Shown: positions 5,151 through 13,054 of the stretch, piece after piece
How positions within the stretch are numbered: the stretch's first letter is position 1
Layout of the letters: each line of letters opens with the position of its first letter
Origin: Pseudomonadota bacterium
GTDB lineage: Bacteria; Pseudomonadota; Alphaproteobacteria; Caulobacterales; Caulobacteraceae
Direction of reading: 5' to 3'
Length of the DNA stretch: 13,452 bases
Assembly: GCA_023451375.1 (NCBI GenBank)
Contig: JAEXZS010000041.1
Span: 1 to 13,452 of the forward strand
The notes under the pieces: generated by a model
What the model was told of the DNA's origin: nothing
Databases searched by the model: none
Seen by the model: only the letters and a program-made list of their open reading frames with translations
Position numbers and translations under genes: made by a program

Positions 5151-6626
5151 ATGTTCGCCAAGCGCCGCACGCCGAACACGGGGGCCGGCCGATTAGCCGA
5201 TCTCGACGCCAAGATGGCCGCCATCAGCCGATCGCAGGCGGTGATCGAGTTCTCCCTCGACGGGATCATCCTCGACGCCAATCCGAACCTGCTGTCGACC
5301 ATGGGCTACAGCCTGGATGAGATCAAAGGCGTCCATCACCGCCAATTCATGGAGCCGGCCGAGGCGGCCTCGCCGGACTACGCCGCCTTCTGGCGCGAGC
5401 TGAACGAGGGCCGTTTCCTGGCGCGCAAGTTCCGTCGCCTGGCCAAGGGTGGTCGCGAGGTCTGGCTGCAGGCCTCCTACAATCCGGTCTTCGGCGCCGA
5501 CGGCCGGCCTGTGAAGGTCGTCAAGCTGGCCGTCGACATCACCGAATCCGAGCACCATTTCGCTCGGCGCGAGGGCGATCGCCTTGCCGCCGAGCAGGCC
5601 CAGAACGCTCTCGTCCAGGCGCTGGGCGCCAGCCTGGCCCGCCTGTCCGCCGGCGACCTGACCGTCCGCATCGACCAGCCGATGGAGGGCGCACACCAGC
5701 GGGTCAAGGACGACTACAACACCGCTGTCGACAGTCTGCGCCAGACGCTGGGCCAGGTGCTGGAGGCCGTCTCCGGCCTGCGGGGCGGCGCGGACGAAAT
5801 CTCCGGCGCCTCCGACGACCTGTCGCGGCGCACAGAGCAGCAGGCCGCCAGCCTGGAAGAGACGGCCGCCGCGCTGGACCAGATCACCGCCACCGTGAAC
5901 CGTAGCGCCGAGGGCGCGCGCCAGGCCGCCGCCGCCGCCGCCGCCGCCCGGACCGAGGCGGACCTTTCGGACGAAGTGGTGCGCCAGGCGGTCTCCGCCA
6001 TGGACGGCATTCGCAAGAGCTCGGGCCAGATCGGCGAGATCATCGGCGTGATCGACGAGATCGCCTTCCAGACCAACCTCCTGGCGCTGAACGCCGGGGT
6101 CGAGGCGGCCCGCGCGGGCGAGGCCGGTCGCGGCTTCGCCGTGGTGGCGTCGGAAGTGCGGGCCCTGGCCCAGCGCTCGGCCCAGGCTGCCAAGGAGATC
6201 AAGGGGTTGATCTCCACCTCCACCGCCGCCGTGGCCGAGGGCGTCCGCCTGGTCGACCAGACCGGCGTGGCGCTTCAGGCCATCGTCGCCAAGGTGGCCG
6301 AGATGGACGCCCTGGTCGGCGAGATCGCCTCGTCCGCCCAGGAGCAGGCGACGGGCCTCAGTCAGGTGAACTCGGCCGTCAACCAGATGGACCAGGTGAC
6401 TCAGCAGAATGCCGCGATGGTCGAGGAAACCACCGCCGCCGCCGCCCATCTGAAGACCGAGGCGAACCATTTGGCCGAACTGGTCGAACGGTTCGAGACC
6501 GGCGAGGCGCACGCGCGCGCCGCGCCCGCGAACGCGCCCATTCCGCTGACCCGCGAACGCGCCCGCATTCGCGCCTTCGCCGGCGGCGGGAGCGCGGCGG
6601 CGGGAGGAGAGTGGGAGGAGTTCTGA
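5151..6626 (+). CDS. Soluble PAS-domain methyl-accepting chemotaxis protein
   Basis: This 491-residue cytoplasmic chemoreceptor has no transmembrane segment or signal peptide. It has a PAS domain (about 28-133, ending VDITESE), a HAMP-like segment (about 155-205, LSAGDLTVRID), and a methyl-accepting signalling hairpin. The CheA/CheW tip is IDEIAFQTNLLALNAG at 301-316 followed by VEAARAGEAGRGFAVVASEV. The last five residues, EWEEF, match the xWxxF tether used by CheR and CheB. The PAS domain may bind a cofactor or redox signal; no ligand can be named. I chose the ATG at 5151 for its AAGGGGAG ribosome site at 5137-5144; an upstream in-frame start at 5001 would add 50 residues unlike the family. 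A (GCC)8 tract at 5925-5948 encodes eight alanines in the coiled coil. It is divergent from fliI. Confidence 0.93.
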   Translation: MFAKRRTPNTGAGRLADLDAKMAAISRSQAVIEFSLDGIILDANPNLLSTMGYSLDEIKGVHHRQFMEPAEAASPDYAAFWRELNEGRFLARKFRRLAKGGREVWLQASYNPVFGADGRPVKVVKLAVDITESEHHFARREGDRLAAEQAQNALVQALGASLARLSAGDLTVRIDQPMEGAHQRVKDDYNTAVDSLRQTLGQVLEAVSGLRGGADEISGASDDLSRRTEQQAASLEETAAALDQITATVNRSAEGARQAAAAAAAARTEADLSDEVVRQAVSAMDGIRKSSGQIGEIIGVIDEIAFQTNLLALNAGVEAARAGEAGRGFAVVASEVRALAQRSAQAAKEIKGLISTSTAAVAEGVRLVDQTGVALQAIVAKVAEMDALVGEIASSAQEQATGLSQVNSAVNQMDQVTQQNAAMVEETTAAAAHLKTEANHLAELVERFETGEAHARAAPANAPIPLTRERARIRAFAGGGSAAAGGEWEEF

Positions 6627-6638
6627 AACCCCACTGAT

Positions 6639-6670
6639 CCCCTCATCCCGGCTTTCGCCGGGATGAGGGG
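6639..6670. repeat. Perfect 14-bp intergenic palindrome
   Basis: CCCCTCATCCCGGC pairs with GCCGGGATGAGGGG around a TTTC loop. It lies between the convergent chemoreceptor and exporter genes. There is no U-run on either side, so it is more like a dispersed extragenic palindrome than a classic terminator, although it may stop transcription both ways. Confidence 0.7.
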
Positions 6671-6678
6671 AAGACGGT

Positions 6679-7587
6679 TCAACCTCCCGGCGTCTCCGGC
6701 AGAGGCCTCACCTCGCGCGTTGTCGCGATCGCTCCGATCGAGGCCGCCACGATCGCCAGGATGGCCAACCACTGCTGGCCCGTCAGCCGCTCGTGCAGGA
6801 TGACCAGTCCGGCCAGCGCGCCCACCGCCGGCTCGGCGCTGAGAACCACGCCGAAGGTGCGCTTGGGGATGCTTCGCAAGGCGACCATCTCCAGAGAATA
6901 GGGCAGGGCGCTGGAGAACAGCGCCACCGCCACGCCCGCCAGCAGGATGGCCGGGTTCAGCAGCGCGGCCCCCGCATGCGCCACGCCGAAGGGCACGACC
7001 ACCATCGCCGCCACGCTCATGCCCAAGGCCACCGACTGGCCGGCGTGCAGATGGTTCAGCCGCTTGCCGAAGACGATGTACAGCGCCCAGCACAGGCCGG
7101 CGAAGGCCGCCAGTCCCATGCCGACGGGGTCCAGCGCCCCCGCGCCCGGCTTCAGCGGCAGCAGAAGGGCCAGGCCGGCGACGGCGAAGCCGATGCAGAC
7201 GAAATGCACCGGCCGGCGCGAATGGATCAGCGCCAGGAACAGCGGCCCCATGAATTCGATCGCGAGGGCGAGGCCCAGCGGAATGGTCCGCAGCGAGAGA
7301 TAGAAGCTCAGGTTCATCGCGCCCAGCACCACGCCGTACAGCGCCACCGCGCCCAGGTCGCGCCGCGTCAGCCGGAACCGCCACGGCCGGAACACCGCCA
7401 CCAGGATCAGCGCCGACAGGCCCACCCGATAGGCCGAGGTGCCTTCCGCTCCGATCACGGGGTACAGGGTCTTGGCGAACGAGGTGCCGCTGGCCAGCGT
7501 CACCATGCCGGCGAACAGCGCCGCATAGGGAATAAGCCGCGCCGCCAACGGCGAGGTCAGATGCTGTTTCAGGGCCGCGGCGGTCAT
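6679..7587 (-). CDS. rhtA: RhtA-like EamA-family amino-acid exporter
   Basis: This 302-residue drug/metabolite-transporter-family inner-membrane protein has about ten hydrophobic helices in two EamA halves. The C-terminal part (SSALPYSLEMVALRSIPKR, then TFGVVLSAEPAVGALAG, then LILHERLTGQQWLAI-type sequence) follows E. coli RhtA, the threonine/homoserine exporter, from memory. The substrate here is inferred. I chose the ATG at 7587 because it gives the MTAAALKQHL N-terminus at the RhtA-like length; upstream in-frame codons run into the regulator's control region. The ribosome site is weak, so a leaderless or short-leader mRNA is possible. It is divergent from an Lrp/AsnC regulator, a common arrangement for amino-acid exporters. 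The neighbouring cysK raises the possibility that sulfur amino acids or their precursors are exported. Confidence 0.88.
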   Translation of the reverse strand: MTAAALKQHLTSPLAARLIPYAALFAGMVTLASGTSFAKTLYPVIGAEGTSAYRVGLSALILVAVFRPWRFRLTRRDLGAVALYGVVLGAMNLSFYLSLRTIPLGLALAIEFMGPLFLALIHSRRPVHFVCIGFAVAGLALLLPLKPGAGALDPVGMGLAAFAGLCWALYIVFGKRLNHLHAGQSVALGMSVAAMVVVPFGVAHAGAALLNPAILLAGVAVALFSSALPYSLEMVALRSIPKRTFGVVLSAEPAVGALAGLVILHERLTGQQWLAILAIVAASIGAIATTREVRPLPETPGG

Positions 7588-7622
7588 GCCTGAGGGGTAG
7601 CCGAAACCGGCTTGCGCTTCCC

Positions 7623-7656
7623 GGCGATTTCCGCCCTGATCGCGCCGGAAATCGCC
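7623..7656. promoter_or_regulatory. Perfect 11-bp inverted repeat, likely Lrp operator
   Basis: GGCGATTTCCG (7623-7633), a 12-bp spacer, then CGGAAATCGCC (7646-7656). The arm centres are 23 bp apart, about two helical turns on one face. It sits in the 84-bp gap between the divergent exporter and Lrp/AsnC genes, 16 bp before the regulator's ATG. Autoregulation and control of the exporter by the neighbouring regulator is the obvious inference. Confidence 0.6.
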
Positions 7657-7671
7657 ACAGGAGTCTCTCCC

Positions 7672-8154
7672 ATGACGAAATTCGTCACACTCGATGAGTT
7701 TGACCATCGCCTGCTGGCGCGCGTCCGCCGCAATAATCTGGAGCCCGCCCGCGTCACTGCGGAGGCGGTGGGCCTGTCGGAATCAGCCGTGCTGCGCCGC
7801 TTGCGCCGCCTCCGCGCCGAGGGCGTCATCGCCGCCGACGTGTCGGTCATCGACCCGGCGCGGGTGGAGCCGCGCATCGTCCTGCACGTTCAGGTCGAGA
7901 TGAGCACCCAGGACCGCAAGGTGGTCGAGGCCTTCCAGCGCGCGCTGAAGGCCAGCCCGGAGGTGCAGGGCGCATGGGACGTGACCGGCGAGACCGACTA
8001 TCTGCTGACCGTCGCCGTTCGTTCCATGGCAGAATACGAAGCGTTCGGCATCCGCGAACTGGCGCCCGAGAAGGGCGTGCGAGGCTTCAAGAGCATGATC
8101 GTCATCCGCGAGGTCGTCGGCTTCGACCCCGCGCGCGCCGTCCTGGGGCGCTGA
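7672..8154 (+). CDS. Lrp/AsnC-family transcriptional regulator
   Basis: This 160-residue regulator has an N-terminal helix-turn-helix (about 25-50, VTAEAVGLSESAVLRRLRRL) and a C-terminal RAM/AsnC ligand-binding, oligomerising domain (about 66-150, with AWDVTGETDYLLTVAV at 101-116). Family members sense amino acids and usually control a neighbouring transporter or catabolic gene. I chose the ATG at 7672 because AGGAG lies about 9 nt upstream and it gives the normal family length; the longer in-frame start at 7612 would run through the inverted repeat. It is divergent from the RhtA-like exporter and 137 bp before cysK on the same strand. The effector amino acid cannot be told from sequence. Confidence 0.93.
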   Translation: MTKFVTLDEFDHRLLARVRRNNLEPARVTAEAVGLSESAVLRRLRRLRAEGVIAADVSVIDPARVEPRIVLHVQVEMSTQDRKVVEAFQRALKASPEVQGAWDVTGETDYLLTVAVRSMAEYEAFGIRELAPEKGVRGFKSMIVIREVVGFDPARAVLGR

Positions 8155-8291
8155 GGTCCCAGCCTTGGGGTCTAGGCGGCCGTTGGCAGCGGCGCTATCC
8201 ACATCGTCAGAAATCCTCGCCGCCGCCCTCTTGCGATCGCGCGGGGCGACCTGTCTTTGTGCTGGCCTGATCCGATCCGATGGAGACCCCC

Positions 8292-9272
<981 letters not shown>

Positions 9273-9280
9273 GGGCAGGG

Positions 9281-9307
9281 GAGGAAGATCGGTCGCGCGT
9301 CTTCCTC
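9281..9307. promoter_or_regulatory. 8-bp inverted repeat between cysK and vapBC
   Basis: GAGGAAGA (9281-9288) and TCTTCCTC (9300-9307) flank an 11-bp spacer. It starts 8 bp after the cysK stop and 62 bp before vapB. It can be the cysK terminator hairpin (no U-run follows) or the operator bound by VapB/VapBC, which typically recognise palindromes in their own promoter. TATCTT at 9316-9321 is a possible -10. Confidence 0.45.
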
Positions 9308-9321
9308 GCCCATGCTATCTT

Positions 9322-9337
9322 CCTGCTGAGGAGCAGG
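9322..9337 (+). promoter_or_regulatory. Small hairpin over the vapB ribosome site
   Basis: CCTGCT, GAGG, AGCAGG forms a 6-bp stem with GAGG in the loop, ending 5 nt before the vapB ATG. The loop and right arm hold the likely Shine-Dalgarno GAGGAG. It may act as an operator half or limit translation. Confidence 0.35.
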
Positions 9338-9342
9338 CAGAC

Positions 9343-9600
9343 ATGGCGCTGAACATCAAGGACCCCCGTACCGACGAACTGGCGCGTCGCGCGGCCGAAC
9401 TGCGCCAGACCGGCATCACCGAGGCCGTGCGCGCCGCGCTGGAACGCGACGTGGTTGAACTGGAGAAGGCGCGGGAAGCTCGCCTGAAGAAAGTGGGCGC
9501 CCTCGTGCAGGAAATCCAGGCCGAGGCCCGGGCGATCCCTGATCGGGATACCCGCCCGATGAAGGAATACACCGACTGGCTCTGGAGCGATGACGAGTGA
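9343..9600 (+). CDS. vapB: VapB-type antitoxin (PSK transcription-factor family)
   Basis: This 85-residue protein starts MALNIKDPRTDELARRAAEL followed by TGITEAVRAALERD. That is the signature of the short VapB/PSK antitoxin family, whose N-terminus forms a DNA-binding ribbon-helix-helix-like fold. The charged C-terminal half (ending EYTDWLWSDDE) would wrap and inhibit the VapC toxin. GTGA at 9597-9600 overlaps the toxin start, so the two are translationally coupled. It probably represses its own promoter through the palindromes just upstream. The start has an AGGAGCAGG ribosome site 5 nt upstream. Confidence 0.9.
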   Translation: MALNIKDPRTDELARRAAELRQTGITEAVRAALERDVVELEKAREARLKKVGALVQEIQAEARAIPDRDTRPMKEYTDWLWSDDE

Positions 9601-9998
9601 TCGTCGTCGACACCTCCGCCCTGGTGGCGATCATCCTCGGAGAGCCGGAGGCTGAACAATACAATGCCGTCTTCGATAGGGCGCCCGCCGCCGTGATATC
9701 GGCCGTGAGCGTGTTCGAGGCCGAGACCGTCCTCGCCGGGCGAAAGGACGGTCGTGTGGCGAGACGCGTGCGACAGCTGATCGACGCCTGGTCCATCCGC
9801 ATCCAGCCTTTCGACGACGCACAGGCTCGCATGGCCTCGGCCGCATACGCCCGGTTCGGCAAGGGGTATCATCCGGCGCGACTGAACCTCGCGGACTGCG
9901 CGGCCTACGCCCTGGCCCGGTCGCTGGATGCGCCGCTGCTCTACAAGGGCGACGGCTTTTCTAGGACCGACGTGCGATCCGCTCTCATCCCCGGTTAA
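9597..9998 (+). CDS. vapC: VapC-type PIN-domain ribonuclease toxin
   Basis: This 133-residue PIN domain is the toxin of the pair; VapC enzymes are Mg-dependent RNases, many of which cut tRNA. The expected acidic residues are present: D5 in VVDTSAL, E41 in SVFEAE, D100 in LNLADC and D119 in LYKGDGFSRTD, so it looks intact and active. The start is GTG at 9597, overlapping the antitoxin stop as GTGA. The RLNLADCAAYALA motif has Ala where relatives often have Gly. Its stop lies within the palindrome CGGTTAACCG. No mobile-element genes flank it, so how it arrived cannot be seen. Confidence 0.92.
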   Translation: MIVVDTSALVAIILGEPEAEQYNAVFDRAPAAVISAVSVFEAETVLAGRKDGRVARRVRQLIDAWSIRIQPFDDAQARMASAAYARFGKGYHPARLNLADCAAYALARSLDAPLLYKGDGFSRTDVRSALIPG

Positions 9999-10001
9999 CC
10001 G
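9992..10001. promoter_or_regulatory. TTAACC palindrome upstream of the DUF2336 gene
   Basis: CGGTTAACCG is a perfect 10-bp palindrome holding the TTAACC half of a CtrA box, 20 bp before the next ATG. It also supplies the vapC stop codon. The partner TTAA at N7 spacing is missing, so CtrA binding is only a possibility. Confidence 0.3.
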
Positions 10002-10021
10002 TTCGCCCCTAGGCTGGGCGG

Positions 10022-11248
10022 ATGAACGACGCCTCGGCCCTGTTCGGCGAAGAGGCGACGGAGGCTCCGTCGCTGAAGGCGCGTCATGCGCTGCTGAAGA
10101 GACTCGCCGATGTGGTCTCGCTGCCCGCCAGCCGGATCAACGCCTTCGAGCGGGCCGTCACCGGCGACCTGCTGGTCGAGATGCTGCGGCTGGCCACGGT
10201 CGAGGAGCGGCGTCGGGTGGCGTCGCGCCTGGCGCCCCTGGCCGAACTGCCCAACAGCGTCGCGCGGCTGCTGCTGCGCGACGAGGCGGCCATAGCGGGC
10301 CTGCTGATCGAACAGTGCGCCTCGCTCAGCGACGCCGACCTGATCGGCTGCGCCCGCGACGCGGGGCCTGAGCATCGGCTGTTGATGGCGCGGCGGCGCG
10401 GCCTGACCGAGATCGTCACCGAGACCCTCTTCAGCTTCGGCGAGATGGAGGTCATCGACGCCGTTCTGCGCAATCCGACCGCCCGCCTGTCGCAGATCGG
10501 CCTGGAGGCGGTGGTGTCCCTGACCCGGCAACACCCGGACCTGTGCGCGCCGCTGCTGAAGCGGCCGGAGCTGCGGCCCGCCGGCGCCTATGTCATGTTC
10601 TGGTGGTGCGGACCCGAGGATCGACGGACCATTCTCCAGCGCTTCGCCGTCTCGCGCGAGGTGATGCAGGAGGTGGCCGAAGACGTCTTCGCCATGGCCG
10701 CCAAGGAGAACTGGAGCGACCCCGTCGCGCGCAAGGCGCTGCAGTTCATCGAGCGCCGCCAGCGCAACCGTGCGGCGATCGCCAAGAGCCCCTTCGACGA
10801 CCTGGAGCAGGCGGTCAGCGTCGCCGCGCGCGACGGCCTGTCACCCCAGACCGCGACCGAGATCGCTTACCTGGCCGGGATCAAGCCGCTGACCGGCGCC
10901 AAGATCCTGGGCGACCGAGGCGGCGAGCCCCTGGCCATCCTGTGCAAGGCCACGGGCCTGTCGCGCAACGATCTGCATCATTTGTGGCGCTCGATGCGGC
11001 GGCCGGAAAGACTGACAGACGGAACGCCGCATCCCGACTGGGAACGGGTGCAGATCACCTATGAAATGCTGGCCGTCGATCGGGCCCAGACCGTGCTGCG
11101 TTACTGGAATTGGTCTCTCTCATCGGCGCTGACGCCCACCCTGATGCGCGCCATACGCGAGGGCGAGGAGGACGCGGTCGATGAATATTCCGCGCCCGAA
11201 TGGGCGGCGATGATGATCCTGGGCGAAGACTTGGGCCGACAAGGTTAG
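10022..11248 (+). CDS. DUF2336-family protein (copy A)
   Basis: This 408-residue soluble, mostly helical protein is one I recognise as a DUF2336 family member (alphaproteobacterial, function unknown). The diagnostic part is LSDADLIGCARDAGPEHRL (102-120), then VLRNPTARLS (148-157), which parallels copy B on the other side of mucR. The repeated helical pairs look HEAT-like, which suggests a protein-interaction scaffold; that is inference. A Trp/Cys-rich stretch VMFWWCGPED (191-200) and the C-terminal GEPLAILCKATGLSRNDL (301-318) stand out. There is no signal peptide or membrane helix. The start at 10022 has only a weak GGGCGG ribosome site, 23 bp after vapC, so read-through from vapBC is possible, though a TTAACC box lies between them. 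Confidence 0.85.
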   Translation: MNDASALFGEEATEAPSLKARHALLKRLADVVSLPASRINAFERAVTGDLLVEMLRLATVEERRRVASRLAPLAELPNSVARLLLRDEAAIAGLLIEQCASLSDADLIGCARDAGPEHRLLMARRRGLTEIVTETLFSFGEMEVIDAVLRNPTARLSQIGLEAVVSLTRQHPDLCAPLLKRPELRPAGAYVMFWWCGPEDRRTILQRFAVSREVMQEVAEDVFAMAAKENWSDPVARKALQFIERRQRNRAAIAKSPFDDLEQAVSVAARDGLSPQTATEIAYLAGIKPLTGAKILGDRGGEPLAILCKATGLSRNDLHHLWRSMRRPERLTDGTPHPDWERVQITYEMLAVDRAQTVLRYWNWSLSSALTPTLMRAIREGEEDAVDEYSAPEWAAMMILGEDLGRQG

Positions 11249-11312
11249 CGTCGAAGAGGCCGCCTTACATCAATACCGCGCGACAGAACGACACCTTTGT
11301 GCCGCGGTTCGA

Positions 11313-11341
11313 TTGCTTTTGCGGCCGAACAACCCTATTCA
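11313..11341 (+). promoter_or_regulatory. Candidate promoter of mucR
   Basis: TTGCTT (11313-11318) and TATTCA (11336-11341) have a 17-bp spacer and would give a leader of about 55 nt. The match is moderate. A 7-bp inverted repeat, GCCGAAC/GTTCGGC at 11324-11358, overlaps it. MucR proteins commonly autoregulate, so this could be a control site. Confidence 0.3.
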
Positions 11342-11404
11342 GCGCAAAGAAGTTCGGCGGGGGCGGCCGGTCGGACAGGTAACAGCACGCAAGAGACTGG
11401 AAGT

Positions 11405-11833
11405 ATGGAAGACAAGCCCGAGCTTCTCGAAATGACGGCTGACATCGTTTCGGCCTACGTCGGCAACAACTCCGTTTCGGCGGAGGCCCTGCCGACGCTG
11501 ATCGCCAGCATCCACGCCGCGCTGTCGGGTGTTTCGGCCGGTCCGGTCGAGCCGGAGCCCGAGCCGAAGGAGCCGGCGGTGCCGATCCGCAAGTCGATCA
11601 ATCCCGACTTCCTGATCTGCCTGGAAGACGGCCGCAAGTTCAAGTCGCTGAAGCGTCACCTGCGCACCAAGTACGACATGAGCCCCGAGGAATACCGCGC
11701 CAAGTGGGGCCTGCCGAAGGACTATCCGATGGTCGCTCCGAACTACGCCAAGGCGCGTTCGGAACTGGCCAAGCAGATGGGCCTGGGCCAGGGCGGCCGC
11801 AAACCGGCCCGCACGCCCCGTCCCAAGAAGTAA
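11405..11833 (+). CDS. mucR: MucR/Ros-family transcriptional regulator
   Basis: This 142-residue zinc-finger-type regulator of the Ros/MucR family probably acts as an H-NS-like silencer of AT-rich promoters. In Caulobacter, MucR1/2 cooperate with CtrA and SciP at the G1-to-S transition. Residues 1-45 are the N-terminal oligomerisation region (LLEMTADIVSAYVGNNSV), followed by an acidic Pro-Glu linker (48-59). The DNA-binding core is about 66-112, with CLEDGRKFKSLKRHL and SPEEYRAKWGLP. Zinc ligands look reduced: Cys72 and His85 are present, but the second Cys position is Asp75 and the second His position is Lys89/Tyr90. The tail is basic (RKPARTPRPKK). I chose the ATG at 11405 because MEDKPELLEMTADIV is the family N-terminus. 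A strong terminator follows. Confidence 0.95.
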   Translation: MEDKPELLEMTADIVSAYVGNNSVSAEALPTLIASIHAALSGVSAGPVEPEPEPKEPAVPIRKSINPDFLICLEDGRKFKSLKRHLRTKYDMSPEEYRAKWGLPKDYPMVAPNYAKARSELAKQMGLGQGGRKPARTPRPKK

Positions 11834-11850
11834 GCTCCGAGTTTTCCGGC

Positions 11851-11890
11851 AAGACGCCCGCTTCCGCGAGGAGGCGGGCGTTCTTGTTTT
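11851..11890 (+). terminator. Intrinsic terminator of mucR
   Basis: CGCCCGC pairs with GCGGGCG, an inner CTTCC/GGAGG-type stem with one G-U pair closes a GCGA tetraloop, and TTCTTGTTTT follows. It begins 17 bp after the stop codon. Confidence 0.88.
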
Positions 11891-11903
11891 CAGATCAGGT
11901 CTG

Positions 11904-11931
11904 CTCTCCTCCCCGCGGGCGGGGAGGAGAG
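11904..11931. repeat. Perfect intergenic palindrome between convergent genes
   Basis: CTCTCCTCCCCGC (11904-11916) pairs with 11919-11931, giving a near-continuous hairpin or cruciform of about 12-13 bp. It lies between mucR and the convergent DUF2336 copy B and has no U-run. It resembles in style the palindrome at 6639-6670 and may be a dispersed extragenic repeat or a bidirectional stop. Confidence 0.65.
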
Positions 11932-11935
11932 GGGC

Positions 11936-13054
11936 CTATGCCGCCTGCGCACCGCGGCGCATGCGCCAGAAGCGCAGCGTCCTCAGCGCGGCCTCGCGGC
12001 TGAGTTCGCCGTACAGGCGGCCGTAGGCGCCGGCCTTGCCCATCGGATTGTCCTCTGAACCCAGCAGGACGACGGCGTACGTCAGGAAGATGGCTCGGTC
12101 CATGTCGGCCGCCTTGCAGATGACCGCCAGGGCGTCCAGCTCGCGCCGCTCGACGATGCGGCGGGCGGTGTGGAAGTCCACGTCGGCCAGCTGCGACAGG
12201 GCGACCAGGAACGGCGTGCGGCCGTTGGACCGAAGGAAGCGGGCCAGCACCTGCGGGGTCAGCTGTCCGGCGGCCCGCAGCTCGTTCACATAGGCGACGC
12301 TCTCGGCGTAGTCGGACGGCAGGGCGCCGTCGTCGGTCGCGACCCGCGTGCGGCCCGCGGCCAGCGCCGCCTCCAGCAGGTCGGGATCCATGCGGGCGTT
12401 CTGTTCCAGGATGTGCTGGCGCAGCCGGGCCTCCACGACGAAGTACATCTCGTTCAGCAGGTCGGCGGGCAGGCTCTTGCGCTCCACCGCCGCGGCGTGC
12501 AGCGCCGGATTGCCCTTCGCCCGCTCGACGGCGGTTTCCGACGCCGCGCGGGACAGGCGGGCGCCGTCGTTGCGCAGCAGGGTTCCTAGGGTCTCGTCGT
12601 CACCATGCTCGACGATGGCGTCGGACAGGGCCTCCGACACCAGGGCGCGGCTCGAGACGGCGCGCATGTGCGCCTGGCCCCGGTTGCGGATCACGCCGAT
12701 CAGGTCGGTGTCGGTCAGGACGGGCGAGGCGCGCAGAACCTTGTCCGCCACCTCGGCCTCGTCATTGGCCAGGCGCTGGATCAGCCGGTGCGGGGCGTTG
12801 GGCGCGTCGGCGAAGCGGGCGGCCAGTTCGGCGCGCACGGCGACTTCCATCTCGTCCGACAACTTCGCCAGGACGCTGCCGTAGAGCTCCGTCTCGGTCG
12901 CGGTGTGGACCGGCGGCTCGCCGAAGAAGTGGTCGGTCAACTCGCGCAGCAGCAGCCGGCGCTTCTCGCTCGAGGATTCCTCGGCGAGGGCGATCAGCTG
13001 GGGCAGGCGAGAAGTGTCGATCGTCGCGGATTCGACGACGGTCTGGTCGCTCAT
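11936..13054 (-). CDS. DUF2336-family protein (copy B)
   Basis: This 372-residue soluble helical protein is a full-length paralogue of copy A at 10022. LTDTDLIGVIRNRGQAHMRA (113-132) and TLLRNDGARLS (158-168) match A's corresponding blocks. The C-terminal ELDALAVICKAADMDRAIFL (305-324) matches A's GEPLAILCKATGLSRNDL. It has no signal peptide or transmembrane segment, and no catalytic motif is apparent. The ATG at 13054 overlaps the TGA of the upstream Pro/Ala-rich gene as ATGA (13051-13054), so the two form a coupled operon. It converges on mucR. The family function is not established to my knowledge; the position around mucR hints at cell-cycle or envelope regulation, which is inference. Confidence 0.88.
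   Translation of the reverse strand: MSDQTVVESATIDTSRLPQLIALAEESSSEKRRLLLRELTDHFFGEPPVHTATETELYGSVLAKLSDEMEVAVRAELAARFADAPNAPHRLIQRLANDEAEVADKVLRASPVLTDTDLIGVIRNRGQAHMRAVSSRALVSEALSDAIVEHGDDETLGTLLRNDGARLSRAASETAVERAKGNPALHAAAVERKSLPADLLNEMYFVVEARLRQHILEQNARMDPDLLEAALAAGRTRVATDDGALPSDYAESVAYVNELRAAGQLTPQVLARFLRSNGRTPFLVALSQLADVDFHTARRIVERRELDALAVICKAADMDRAIFLTYAVVLLGSEDNPMGKAGAYGRLYGELSREAALRTLRFWRMRRGAQAA

Noticed and set aside
5193..6512. 439-codon minus-strand frame opposite the chemoreceptor
   Set aside because: It is a shadow of the chemoreceptor gene: Gly/Leu/His-rich with no recognisable domain.
8195..8203. CTATCCACA, one mismatch from the DnaA box TTATCCACA
   Set aside because: It is a single copy between the Lrp gene and cysK with no other origin features; chance is a sufficient explanation.
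8155..8291. Possible SAM-type riboswitch before cysK
   Set aside because: I found no recognisable SAM-II or other riboswitch core in this 137-bp region.
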